Below, piece by piece: positions 1-8,458 of a DNA stretch of 64,000 nucleotides. Position 1 is the first letter of the stretch. Each line of letters opens with the position of its first letter. The position numbers and the translations under genes are program-made. This stretch comes from Streptomyces albipurpureus (GTDB lineage: Bacteria > Actinomycetota > Actinomycetes > Streptomycetales > Streptomycetaceae): contig NZ_JAMQAW010000066.1 in assembly GCF_023701525.1 (NCBI RefSeq), positions 1 through 64,000 on the forward strand, written 5' to 3'. The notes under the pieces are model-generated. The model had not been told where the DNA came from. It made no database searches and worked only from the letters and a program-made list of their open reading frames with translations.

Positions 1-633
<633 letters not shown>

Positions 634-1027
634 AGGGGCGCTCTCTTTTCTGGCGCGACAAACCGCGCCCCCACCCAGTGGGGCGGGAGCGGCATGACGT
701 CGAACGGAGGTCGGCGCAGGGCCCCGCCGACCGGCCAGGCCCTGTTCCGCAAGTTTCACCATGGAATCGAGAACTAGGTTTACCACACCCAGCGCAGGCA
801 TCGCAGACTCCACCACGAGCCCCCCTAAAGCCCCACAGGCGGCCGCGTGTTCATCCAATCAATCCCCCCTACACGTGACACATGAAAGCCCCTCAGGGCG
901 CCACACAGGGCTTCCCCTGCCTGGTGTCACGATCCGCTGAAAAAGGGGACCCGGGAACGGCCTGGAATTGCTCCGTAGAGCCCGCGAAGCCGCCTAGGCA
1001 GACAGAGGACATCCACCTCAGGGTCAT
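634..1027. other. Intergenic region, no gene recognised
   Basis: This stretch between the gyrB-type start and the transposase remnant holds no reading frame with convincing coding character. It must contain the gyrB promoter. I could not identify a clear -35/-10 pair or a Tn3 terminal inverted repeat by eye. Confidence 0.5.
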
Positions 1028-1395
1028 CTACTCAACGTCCGGGACGGAGGCGCCCACAGCGCATTGCCGCCGATTCCTGGGCCGCGGTGCGACGGGCGCC
1101 GAGCGGGTCGCGGTGGCGGTCAAGGCGTTCACCAGCCTGCGCAAGGCCGCGCGCAACTGGCCCGGTTGGCGAACAAGTGCCGCGCCCACCGCAGCGTCCC
1201 CTCGCTCTCGCCGTGCTTGCCGGTCACCGCGACCCGCTTGATCCACACGTTCGCCCCCAGCCCGAAAAGGACCAGCAACTGTCGGCGCCGCAGCACATCC
1301 TTCGACAGCAACTCTCGGGTGGCCACCGAGGTGGACTCAACGATGAAGTCCGTGCCCAACTCGGCGTACTCCGGGATGGCCAGCGGATCGATGCC
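1028..1395 (-). pseudogene. Tn3-family transposase, C-terminal remnant (frameshifted)
   Basis: Read on the - strand this begins IPEYAELGTDFIVESTSVATRELL and continues with LRRRQLLVLFGLGAN and VTGKHGESEG. These match the conserved C-terminal half of Tn3-family (DDE) transposases. At about 1160-1175 the frame breaks: the expected continuation, LRAALRRLVNALTA, is found in the neighbouring frame, and the sequence then decays before the WGEGT-type motif. It is therefore a dead fragment. A matching N-terminal fragment lies at 2052-2285 on the same strand, so the two are likely pieces of one transposase of roughly 1000 residues with most of the middle lost. Confidence 0.75.
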
Positions 1396-1639
1396 GCCTG
1401 TCCCGAACTACCGGTCGGTCCCCGCCGGCTGAGCTGTCGGGCTCAGCCGTGGCGGTGGGTAGTTGGGCACGCACCTTGCGACCTTCAGCGCATCTTCCCG
1501 ATCCCCCGTGCTCGCGCCTGCTCTCCGGTGCTCTCCGGGCGGATTCGTTCGGCCAGGCAGTTCCGGTGGGAGATGATGGTGTGGCTTCCTGGACCGTCGT
1601 TGCTCCGCGAGTCCAGGACGAGGGCGTCTCCACCCGGGC

Positions 1640-1993
1640 TCAACGTGATCGTTCGCCACAGAAGTCGCAGCGCCAGGCCAGCGACTCCAGGTCGTCAGGT
1701 CGGATGCTGAGCCGCACCGATACCGGCGGACGCCAACGATGGATCTGCTCGATCACCGCATCGATCTGCGAACCGATGGGTGGGAAGAGCGCGAGTAGTT
1801 CGTCATAACTACTCGTGGTCCGGGAGAACTGCTGAATCATGTCGATGGAGGCCGACAGACCCGCGTTCTCGAAACCTACGATCTGAACGACCGCTCCCCA
1901 TGGGTGATGGCTCAGGATCTTGGCCTGAACCCTCTGGCCAGGCATAAGCGCCAGACTCGCTGTCTCGAACCTCTCCATGAACCGCTTCCCCAT
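1640..1993 (-). CDS. Small S1-like domain protein
   Basis: This encodes a 117-residue protein starting MGKRFMERF. Residues 15-60 (PGQRVQAKILSHHPWGAVVQIVGFE...) have the pattern of an S1/OB RNA-binding fold: a G-x-x-V-x-G/A start, a central WGAVV strand and a hydrophobic ending. The C-terminus, with WRCDFCGERSR, has a CxxC pair that might bind metal. It is likely cytoplasmic. The ATG at 1993 has AAGGG immediately before it, which is tighter than ideal, so a nearby upstream start is possible; the frame stays open upstream but loses protein-like character. It sits between the two halves of a Tn3 transposase remnant and may have come in with the rearrangement. The role is unknown and the S1 assignment is moderate. 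Confidence 0.6.
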   Translation of the reverse strand: MGKRFMERFETASLALMPGQRVQAKILSHHPWGAVVQIVGFENAGLSASIDMIQQFSRTTSSYDELLALFPPIGSQIDAVIEQIHRWRPPVSVRLSIRPDDLESLAWRCDFCGERSR

Positions 1994-2051
1994 CCCTTGA
2001 CCCAGCAGGCCGCGCCCCGCGGCACTCGTGCGTGTCATTCGCCCGGAACCC

Positions 2052-2285
2052 CTACGCCTCCCGGATCTCCTTGCGGTGCCGCCTGACCCGGTCACCCTGC
2101 CAGCCGTAGTCCATCCACGCCCCGGCGGGAACCCTGACCCGCTGAGCCATGTACTCCACCGCCGCCGCGGGCGTCTCCCGGGCAGACTCCGGGAACCGGG
2201 CATCCGCCTCAAGAAACCTGGGCAGGAGCACAAACCCCAATCAGGTCGCCCGTGGATTGCTCCAGGCCACCTGGCCTCAGCCATA
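2052..2285 (-). pseudogene. Tn3-family transposase, N-terminal (DUF4158) remnant
   Basis: The - strand reads LGFVLLPRFLEADARFP, then PAAAVEYMAQRV and WMDYGWQGDRVRRHRKEIR. This is the signature of the DUF4158 domain at the N-terminus of Tn3-family transposases. Just upstream of LGF an in-frame TGA stands where the family normally has Arg (the GATR-LGF motif), and the frame ends after about 60 residues at 2052. The fragment is non-functional and belongs with the C-terminal piece at 1028-1395. Confidence 0.75.
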
Positions 2286-2467
2286 CCCACGCACAGGGGC
2301 CAGGTACGGCGAGGTGGACCAGCCACCACCGGAAGCGGTCGGGCGAGGCCACTGAGCGCGGGCGAGTACCCGGCCTTGCGTAGTGCATACGAGTGGCCGG
2401 CGGTCAGTGTCATTCCCGATGCCTCTCACCCCGTGGCCGGACGAACGGCGGAACAGCGGTGGAGCAT

Positions 2468-2520
2468 CCGACAATAAATTCTGTCTTGACAAAATTTATT
2501 GTCGGTTGGATTCTGGAACG
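2468..2520 (+). promoter_or_regulatory. Promoter with palindromic operator, apparently giving a leaderless mRNA
   Basis: A perfect inverted repeat, CCGACAATAAATT (2468-2480) and AATTTATTGTCGG (2493-2505), has a centre-to-centre distance of about 25 bp. A consensus -35 TTGACA (2486-2491) starts between the arms, and a -10-like GATTCT (2509-2514) follows at 17 bp. The predicted transcription start coincides with the GTG at 2521, so the message would have no leader. The AT-rich arms stand out in this GC-rich DNA. The arrangement fits autorepression by the downstream ArsR-like regulator. Confidence 0.75.
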
Positions 2521-3177
2521 GTGCTGGACGTCGCTGTGATCGAAGAACCCGCCGCGGCCGAGGCCTCACTGGACCCGATACGGTCCCGAATCCTCGCCGC
2601 CCTCGCCGAGCCCGGCTCGGCCGCCATGCTGGCCGTCCGTCTGGGGTTGCCCCGGCAGAAGGTCAACTACCACGTCAAGGAGTTGGCACGGCACGGACTT
2701 GTTGAGCTCGCCGAGGAACGCCGCAAGGGCAACGTCACTGAGCGGGTGTACCGCGCCACCGCCGCCTCCTACGTGATCTCCCCCAACGCGCTGGCCGCCG
2801 TCAGACCGGACCCTTCCCGCTCTCCCGACCAGCTCTCCGCCCGCTGGTTGTTGGCGCTCGGGTCCCGGCTGGTGCAGGAGGTCGGCACCCTGCTGACCGG
2901 CGGCGCCCGCGCCAGGCGGCGCATCGCCACCTTCGGTATCGACGCCGAGGTCCGGTTCGCATCCGCGGCCGACCGGACGGCCTTCGCCGACGAGCTGGCC
3001 CTGGCAGTGGCGACCCTGGTGGGCCGCTATCACGACGACGCAGCCCCGGGCGGCAGGAGTCACCGCGTGATCGTCGGGCTCCACCAGACCCCCGCGTCGC
3101 AGCCTGGCCCCGCAGGGAGTGAGGCCGACCAGCAGCAGGAGACCGGACCCGAAGCAGGACAGGACGACGCACCATGA
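2521..3177 (+). CDS. ArsR-type winged-helix transcriptional regulator
   Basis: The product is a 218-residue cytoplasmic DNA-binding protein. After a short N-terminus, residues 18-85 form a winged helix: DPIRSRILAALAEPGSAAMLA, then a recognition helix around LPRQKVNYHVKELARHGLV and a wing ending TERVYRA. No metal-binding cysteines are visible, so it is probably not a metal sensor. The C-terminal 50 residues are Gln/Glu/Gly-rich and probably disordered. The GTG at 2521 is chosen because it coincides with the predicted transcription start and begins the conserved part; the longer open frame upstream runs over the promoter. The gene overlaps the SRPBCC gene by 4 bp (ATGA). ArsR/SRPBCC pairs are a common arrangement in which the regulator represses its own operon. 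Confidence 0.88.
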   Translation: MLDVAVIEEPAAAEASLDPIRSRILAALAEPGSAAMLAVRLGLPRQKVNYHVKELARHGLVELAEERRKGNVTERVYRATAASYVISPNALAAVRPDPSRSPDQLSARWLLALGSRLVQEVGTLLTGGARARRRIATFGIDAEVRFASAADRTAFADELALAVATLVGRYHDDAAPGGRSHRVIVGLHQTPASQPGPAGSEADQQQETGPEAGQDDAP

Positions 3178-3911
3178 CGCACCCGTTCGAGATCGAGTTG
3201 GAGACGACCCTCCCGGCAGGCCCGGAACAGGTCTGGGAAGCGATTGCGACAGGACCGGGGATCGACTCCTGGTTCATGGGCCGCAATGAGGTGGAGGCGC
3301 GCGAGGGCGGCATCACCGCCATGACCACGGGCGGTCACCGGGAGGAGGGAGTGATCACCGCCTACGAGCCCGGCAAACGCCTCGCCACCCGCACCGCCGA
3401 GGGTGCGGACGGTCGGTTCATGGCCTTCGAGTATCTGATCGAGGGACGTGACGGCGGCAGCACCGTGCTCCGCGTCGTCCACAGCGGTCTGCTCGGCGAC
3501 GACTGGCAGGATGAGTACGATGCGCTGCGCCGCGGCTGGCCCTTCCACCTCCACACTCTCCGCGAATACCTGACGCACTTTCCCGGACGCGTCGGTGTTC
3601 CCGTCTTCGCCCTGGCGCCGTCCGGCGGACGATCAGGGCACGAGGTGCGGGCGGCACTGGCCAGAGGGCTGTCGCTGCCGAGCTCGACCCCGGTGGGCGC
3701 CCGGGCGCACGCGGAGTTGGCCGGCCTGTCCCCATGGGAGGGCGAAGTGGTCTGGTCCGATGACGAGCGCCTGGGGCTCCGCGCCAGCGAGGGGATCTAC
3801 ACCTTCCATCACGGCTCCGGTATGGCGTTGATGTTCCATCACCTGTTCGGGCCGGACATCGGTGGAGCCGAGGCTGCCTGGCAACGGTGGCTGACCGGAC
3901 TCCTCAGCTGA
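3174..3911 (+). CDS. SRPBCC (AHSA1-like) domain protein
   Basis: This 245-residue protein carries the START/Bet v1-like fold of the AHSA1 family in residues 1-135: FEIELETTLPAGPEQVWEAIATG, then SWFMG and TEGADGRFMAFEYLI. Such proteins bind hydrophobic ligands in an internal cavity. The C-terminal 100 residues (from about PVFALAP) are an extension with WPF and GSGMALMFHHLFG motifs that I do not recognise as a separate family. It is translationally coupled to the upstream ArsR-like regulator by ATGA and very probably shares its promoter and operator. Ligand unknown. Confidence 0.85.
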   Translation: MTHPFEIELETTLPAGPEQVWEAIATGPGIDSWFMGRNEVEAREGGITAMTTGGHREEGVITAYEPGKRLATRTAEGADGRFMAFEYLIEGRDGGSTVLRVVHSGLLGDDWQDEYDALRRGWPFHLHTLREYLTHFPGRVGVPVFALAPSGGRSGHEVRAALARGLSLPSSTPVGARAHAELAGLSPWEGEVVWSDDERLGLRASEGIYTFHHGSGMALMFHHLFGPDIGGAEAAWQRWLTGLLS

Positions 3912-4092
3912 CCTGCGCGGACAGCCCGGAACACCCGCCCGCTCGAACCCGGGCCGTCTCCCCCCTCACCACCGCAGAACCTGCCTCCTATGGCTCTCCG
4001 GGATGAATCAGCACCAGGCCTCTGCAACCTCGAACACCGCCGAATCGGCACCAAGCAATCGCGAATCAGACACCAGACACCAAGGAAGTCTC

Positions 4093-4665
4093 ATGCGTAC
4101 CCTGATCAGCACCGCCTTCATCTCCCTCGACGGCGTAGTGGAGGGCCCCGGCGGCGAACCCGGCTACCGAAACTCCGGATGGACCTTCAAGGACATCGAG
4201 TTCGTCCCCGAGGCGTTCGAAATCAAGGGGCGGGAACAGCAGGAATCCACCGCGATCCTGATGGGTCGGGTCAGCTACGAGGCGTTCAGCCCCGTGTGGC
4301 CGGACATGGAGGAGTTCGCCGACTACAAGACCATGCCGAAGTACGTCCTCTCCACCACCCTCACCGAAGACGACCTGGTCGCGAACTGGGGCGAGACCAC
4401 GATCCTGCGCTCGCTCGATGAGGTCGCGGCCCTCAAGGAGGGCGAGGGAGGCCCCATCATCATCCACGGCAGCGCCTCCCTGAACCGCGCCCTCTCCGAC
4501 GCAGGTCTGATCGACCGCTATCACCTGCTCGTCTTCCCGCTGCTCCTCGGCGCGGGCAAGCGCCTGTTCAGCGCCACGGACAAGGACACCCAGAAGCTGA
4601 AGCTGGTCGAGCACGCGACATACGCCAACGGCCTGCAGAAGAACGTCTTCGACGTCGTCCGCTGA
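4093..4665 (+). CDS. Dihydrofolate reductase family (RibD C-terminal-like) protein
   Basis: This 190-residue protein has the RibD-C/DHFR-like fold. It begins MRTLISTAFISLDGVVEGPGG, followed by ILMGRVSYEAF, a YVLSTTL strand, GPIIIHGSASLNRAL and a C-terminal LLVFPLLLGAGKRLF. These are the NADPH-binding and core strands typical of the YyaP/YwjB group of stand-alone reductases, whose substrates are mostly unknown. The ATG at 4093 has AAGGAAG 5 bases upstream, and the longer open frame before it is not protein-like. It is a single gene, convergent with the WYL regulator. Confidence 0.88.
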   Translation: MRTLISTAFISLDGVVEGPGGEPGYRNSGWTFKDIEFVPEAFEIKGREQQESTAILMGRVSYEAFSPVWPDMEEFADYKTMPKYVLSTTLTEDDLVANWGETTILRSLDEVAALKEGEGGPIIIHGSASLNRALSDAGLIDRYHLLVFPLLLGAGKRLFSATDKDTQKLKLVEHATYANGLQKNVFDVVR

Positions 4666-4818
4666 CCAGGCTCCGGTGGCGCGCCCTGCCGTCGCCTCCT
4701 CGTGCGCAAAGCCGACCGTCCGGTCCCGGTTGGGCGCTGAGACCAGCGGAAGACGTCAGGGCCGCACCCGGTGAATGATCGACTTACCGCGTTCGGAAGG
4801 CGATGAGCCGGTTGGGAT

Positions 4819-5802
4819 TCACGGCGCCGGTGGGATCGACGCACCGGCGGCGAGCAGTCTCCGCGCCAGCGCGCGGCAGCGGCTCCCGAGCTCCGGAGGG
4901 CCGAGCACCTCGAAGTCGTGCCCCAGCAGGAGTACGTGCATGAGCACGAAGTCGAGGCTGGCGGCACCGCTGAGCACCTCGCAGAGCTCGCTCCCCCGGT
5001 GTCTCACGACGGCCGCCGATGCCGGAATCTGCGCACGCACCGTGTCGGCCGACGCATGGACGAGGAAACGGGCCTGGTGCGGGTAGACCCGGCTCGCCAC
5101 GCCCTCCTGCACATATGTCGCAGCGTCGGGCACCGCGCGCGGGCGAAAGCGCCACGCCCGTGCGGACACCTCGGTCATCCGGTCGACGCGGAAGGTGCGC
5201 CAGTCGTCGCGGTCGAGGTCATAGGCGAGGAGGTACCAGCGCCGGTCGGAGGCGACCAGGCGGTAGGGCTCGACCCGGCGCCGCCGCACCGCGTCCCCAG
5301 CCGGATAGTCGAAGCCGGACTCGACCTCGTCGCGGCAGGCTCGGGCCAGCGTCATCAGCACCTCCGGGTCGACCGGTGTGCGCCCACCGCCGAAGGACTC
5401 GACCGAGCCGGAGAGCGCGCGCACCTCGTGACGCAACCGGCTGGGCAACACCTGATCGAGCTTGGTCAGCGCGCGGAGCGCCGCGTCGCCGGCCCCGACG
5501 ATCGCGCCACCCGCGCCGGCGAGCAGCGAGACCGCGGTGGCGATTGCCTCCTCGTCATCGAGAAGCAGCGGCGGCAGGTTCTGCCCCGGGCCGAGCCGGT
5601 AGCCACCGCCGACGCCCTGGCCGGCATGCACCGGATAGCCGAGCGCGCGCAGCCGTTCGACATCTCGGCGTACCGTGCGCGAGGTGACCCCGAGCCTGTC
5701 GGCGAGCTCGGGGCCGGTCCAGACCCGGCGCTGCTGTAGCAGCCCGAGCAGGGTGAGCACCCGCTCCGCCGTACCCCGTTCATCGCCCTTGGCCGCGTCC
5801 AT
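4819..5802 (-). CDS. YafY-type HTH/WYL-domain transcriptional regulator
   Basis: The 327-residue regulator has an N-terminal winged HTH (GTAERVLTLLGLLQQRRVWTG ... VTSRTVRRDVERL, residues about 9-60), a hinge with the GYPVHAGQGVGGGYRLG beta-wing, and a WYL domain (VEPYRLVASDRRWYLLAYD, residues about 180-230). WYL domains usually sense a small ligand or nucleic acid. The ATG at 5802 has AGGG 8 bases upstream; an in-frame ATG 33 bases earlier is possible but has no site. It is divergent from the DinB/RidA pair, with a palindrome in the short gap, which suggests it controls those genes and itself. Confidence 0.9.
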   Translation of the reverse strand: MDAAKGDERGTAERVLTLLGLLQQRRVWTGPELADRLGVTSRTVRRDVERLRALGYPVHAGQGVGGGYRLGPGQNLPPLLLDDEEAIATAVSLLAGAGGAIVGAGDAALRALTKLDQVLPSRLRHEVRALSGSVESFGGGRTPVDPEVLMTLARACRDEVESGFDYPAGDAVRRRRVEPYRLVASDRRWYLLAYDLDRDDWRTFRVDRMTEVSARAWRFRPRAVPDAATYVQEGVASRVYPHQARFLVHASADTVRAQIPASAAVVRHRGSELCEVLSGAASLDFVLMHVLLLGHDFEVLGPPELGSRCRALARRLLAAGASIPPAP

Positions 5803-5824
5803 GGCGCCCACCCTGTCAGAGATG

Positions 5825-5843
5825 GCGGACCGCACCTGTCCGC
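5825..5843. promoter_or_regulatory. Candidate operator between the WYL regulator and dinB-like gene
   Basis: The inverted repeat GCGGAC-N7-GTCCGC lies in the 62-bp gap between two divergent starts. Its position and symmetry suit binding by the dimeric WYL regulator at 4819-5802. No better palindrome is seen in this gap. Inferred from sequence only. Confidence 0.5.
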
Positions 5844-5864
5844 TATCGATGTCACGGTGGCTCC

Positions 5865-6449
5865 ATGGACGGCAACGAACTCGATGGGAACAGGACCCTG
5901 CGCGAGCAGTGGGAGTTCCACTGGAACCATCAGCTCCGGGCCCGGCTTGATGGGCTCACCGACGACGAGTACTTCTGGGCGCCGGTTCCTGACGCCTGGA
6001 GCGTGCGGCCGCGCGGCGGCTCGACAACGCCCCCGCGGTTCGGCGCTGGGGACTTCACGATCGACTACGACTCCCCTCAGCCGGTCCCCGCGGCCTTCAC
6101 CACGATCGCCTGGCGGCTTGGTCATGTCATCGTCGGTGTGCTCGCCGCGCGCAATGCGGCGCACTTCGGCGCGCCGGCGGCGTCATACGAGACCTGGGAG
6201 TACGCCGGCAGTGCGACCGCTGCGCTCGACCAGTTGAAGACCCAGCTCGACGTCTGGCTGGCTGGGGTGCGCGGACTCGGTGACGCCGGGCTCCGGGTCC
6301 CGGTCGGTGAGAAGGAGCCCTTCCCCGAACTGCTCATGGCGGATCTGGTGCTGCACGTCCACCGCGAGTTGATCCACCACCTGTCCGAGGTCTGCCTGCT
6401 GCGCGACCTCTACCTGCACGCTCCGGCGCCTCTCGGGAGGACCCCATGA
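5865..6449 (+). CDS. DinB-like (YfiT/DUF664-type) protein
   Basis: This 194-residue helical protein resembles the DinB/YfiT metal-dependent four-helix bundle. It opens TLREQWEFHWNHQLRARLDGLTDDEYFW with WAPVPDAWSVR, the usual pattern for this group in actinobacteria, followed by TIAWRLGHVIVGVLAARNAAHFG and a C-terminal HVHRELIHHLSEVCLLRDLY. The three His residues expected as metal ligands plausibly correspond to the H of RLGHV and the His of HRELIHH. The family includes thiol-dependent (mycothiol or bacillithiol) S-transferases; function here is unproven. It is divergent from the WYL regulator and overlaps the RidA gene by ATGA. Confidence 0.85.
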   Translation: MDGNELDGNRTLREQWEFHWNHQLRARLDGLTDDEYFWAPVPDAWSVRPRGGSTTPPRFGAGDFTIDYDSPQPVPAAFTTIAWRLGHVIVGVLAARNAAHFGAPAASYETWEYAGSATAALDQLKTQLDVWLAGVRGLGDAGLRVPVGEKEPFPELLMADLVLHVHRELIHHLSEVCLLRDLYLHAPAPLGRTP

Positions 6450-6856
6450 CCACGAAGACGACCCACCTCGACCCGGAAGGGCTCTACTACAACCCCGCCT
6501 TCACCCAGGGGGTGATCGCACCCGCCGCCCGGACGGTCCAGGTCGGCGGCCAGTTCGGCACCGACGGCACCGGAAGCCTGCTCGACGGTGTTGAGGCGCA
6601 GACCATTCAGGCGATGCGCAACGTGCTGACCGTGCTCGCTGCCGCGGGCACCGGTCCCGAGCATGTCACCAAACTCACCATCTACCTCGTCGACGGGGTC
6701 GACGCACAGGCGGGATACGCGGCGTCGCGATCGGTGTGGGGCGATCACCGCACGGCCGTCACGGTGGTTTACACCTCAGGGCACGCTCGCCCGGGCGCGC
6801 TCGTGCAGATCGACGCGGTAGCGATCATTCCCGAAGCGGAGGAACCCATGGACTGA
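6446..6856 (+). CDS. RidA/YjgF family protein
   Basis: The 136-residue protein matches the Rid family of trimeric proteins that hydrolyse reactive enamine/imine intermediates. Visible marks are the N-terminal YYNPAFTQGVIAP, VQVGGQFGTDGTG, the helix QTIQAMRNVLTVLAAAGTGPEHVTKLTIYL, and the C-terminal GALVQIDAVAI. The canonical catalytic Arg of RidA sits in an R-x-x-V-x-V context near the third strand. Here the equivalent stretch is HARPGALVQI, so an Arg is present, but its equivalence is not certain. It is coupled to the DinB-like gene by a 4-bp overlap, so both should be expressed from the WYL-controlled promoter. Confidence 0.88.
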   Translation: MTTKTTHLDPEGLYYNPAFTQGVIAPAARTVQVGGQFGTDGTGSLLDGVEAQTIQAMRNVLTVLAAAGTGPEHVTKLTIYLVDGVDAQAGYAASRSVWGDHRTAVTVVYTSGHARPGALVQIDAVAIIPEAEEPMD

Positions 6857-7261
6857 GGCGGCGACGGCGCGCATCGCCGCACGGCGGAGGGCAGCGCCGG
6901 TGTCACGGGGCCGTGCCCGGCCGCTGTCGTGCGGCTACCTCACCATCGTCCGTGTCGGCACCCGGCTTGTGGGCGAGCCGGTCGCCCGGGTGGAGACTCA
7001 CCGTGCGGCGGACGCCACCGCAGCCTCGCTCTGCGCCCGCGTCCGCCAGCTGTGTGCACCACGGAATCGCCGTCATCTGCTCCCCCTCCGGCCGAGCAGG
7101 GCCAGGCGTCTACTCGCCGAGGGAAGGCGTTTCTCACGAACGGACCCGCCAGCATCACGGGTCACAGCGTCCCTGCGGGATCTCGGCGTCCCGGTGACCA
7201 GCGGGCCTTCGCCCAGGTGGAAGGCCTCCGCACCCGCCCTCGTCCTTGCGCGCTGGGGATG
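6857..7261. other. Intergenic region, no gene recognised
   Basis: This lies between the convergent RidA gene and the TrmB/LuxR regulator. The frames here read as Arg/Pro-rich shadows without family similarity. No clear hairpin terminator or repeat was found by eye. Confidence 0.5.
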
Positions 7262-8245
7262 TCACAACCATCCGTTCCGTTGTGCCTGCAAGGCCATCTG
7301 AAAGCGGTTCGCGGCGCCCAGCTGGGCCATCAGGATCTGTAGGCGCCGGAACAGGGTGCGCCGACTGACTCCCATCTCGCGGGCGATGACATCATCACTC
7401 GCGCCGCCCGCGAGGAGCCAGAGCAGACGGCGGTCGGCGGGTGGCAGACCGCCGGGGCGGGTGGTGCGCCCTTGGAACGGCAGGGCGTTCTGCCAGGACT
7501 GCTCGAACAACGCGATGAGTGCGGAGAGCAGCCCGCACGGCTGCACGACCAGCATGGTGTTGTGCACGTCGGCTTCTTTGATCGACAAGGAGACGAGCGC
7601 GTAGGCGTCATCGATGATGACGAGTTTGACGGGTACCGATGGCAGTACCCTGGCCTGCTCACCGGCCTTGACACACGGTTCGATCACCTCCCTCAGATGG
7701 CCTGGATGCTCCAGCGACTCCCGGGAGTACACGACCCGCTGTGTCACACCGCGGGCGAGGGTGGCGAGCGCGTCATCCGTGGCTCCGGGCAGGGGAAAGT
7801 ACGGTGGCGACTCAAACTGCCGGATCTGATCGCGGGCGCTCGCCCAGGCCTGACGAATCCGGGGGCCGATGGTGTCGCCGGTGACGACCTCGACAAGATC
7901 GTCGTTGTACGCGGCGAGCCGCTGCCGCCGAAACGACTCAAAAGCACCCCCGACGGCGATGCGCGACTCCTCGACCTCGGCCGCGCGGTGGCGGGCGAGG
8001 ATCTCCAGGCCGGCGGTGGGCGGAACCGGGGCAACCATGTCCCCGCCGTCCTCGGCGGGGCTGGCCAGACCGGCGTCGACCAGTGCGCCGTACGCCGTGG
8101 CGAGTTCCGCACCGTTCACACCGGCCGCGGCCGCGATCGTGCTCAGCGGGGCGGGGGCCAGTTCGAGAAGGGTCAGATAGACCTGGGCCGCCGTGTGGTC
8201 GAGTCCTAGCAGCCGGAGGGCCTCGCTGAGTTTCCCGTTCGTCAT
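7262..8245 (-). CDS. TrmB-like/LuxR-type transcriptional regulator
   Basis: The 327-residue protein begins with a TrmB-like winged helix (LSEALRLLGLDHTAAQVYLTLLELAPAPLSTIAAAAGVNGAELATAYGALVDAGL, residues 5-60). It has a central domain resembling the phospholipase-D-like effector region common in this group. It ends with a LuxR-type HTH (LPPADRRLLWLLAGGASDDVIAREMGVSRRTLFRRLQILMAQLG, residues about 265-315). Streptomyces carry many such regulators, often next to the genes they control. The ATG at 8245 is preceded by GAGG at very short spacing; an ATG at 8254 is the alternative. It is divergent from the aminopeptidase P gene. Confidence 0.85.
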   Translation of the reverse strand: MTNGKLSEALRLLGLDHTAAQVYLTLLELAPAPLSTIAAAAGVNGAELATAYGALVDAGLASPAEDGGDMVAPVPPTAGLEILARHRAAEVEESRIAVGGAFESFRRQRLAAYNDDLVEVVTGDTIGPRIRQAWASARDQIRQFESPPYFPLPGATDDALATLARGVTQRVVYSRESLEHPGHLREVIEPCVKAGEQARVLPSVPVKLVIIDDAYALVSLSIKEADVHNTMLVVQPCGLLSALIALFEQSWQNALPFQGRTTRPGGLPPADRRLLWLLAGGASDDVIAREMGVSRRTLFRRLQILMAQLGAANRFQMALQAQRNGWL

Positions 8246-8458
8246 ACGCCTCATTATCGGCGGCGCCGACGCCGGGCTATGGCCGATCAGTGCCAGTGGC
8301 ACTCCTGGGCGCCGAGCGGGCGCGGTGCGGGGTACCGTCCGAAGACCGCCGTCGACCGGCGGCGGCGAGGGAACCGAGGTACACCGGCGAGAAGCCGGTC
8401 CTGCGTGGCTCGCCCTGTCCCTCGTCGGTGAGGAACCCACCCAGAGAAGGTGTACGAC

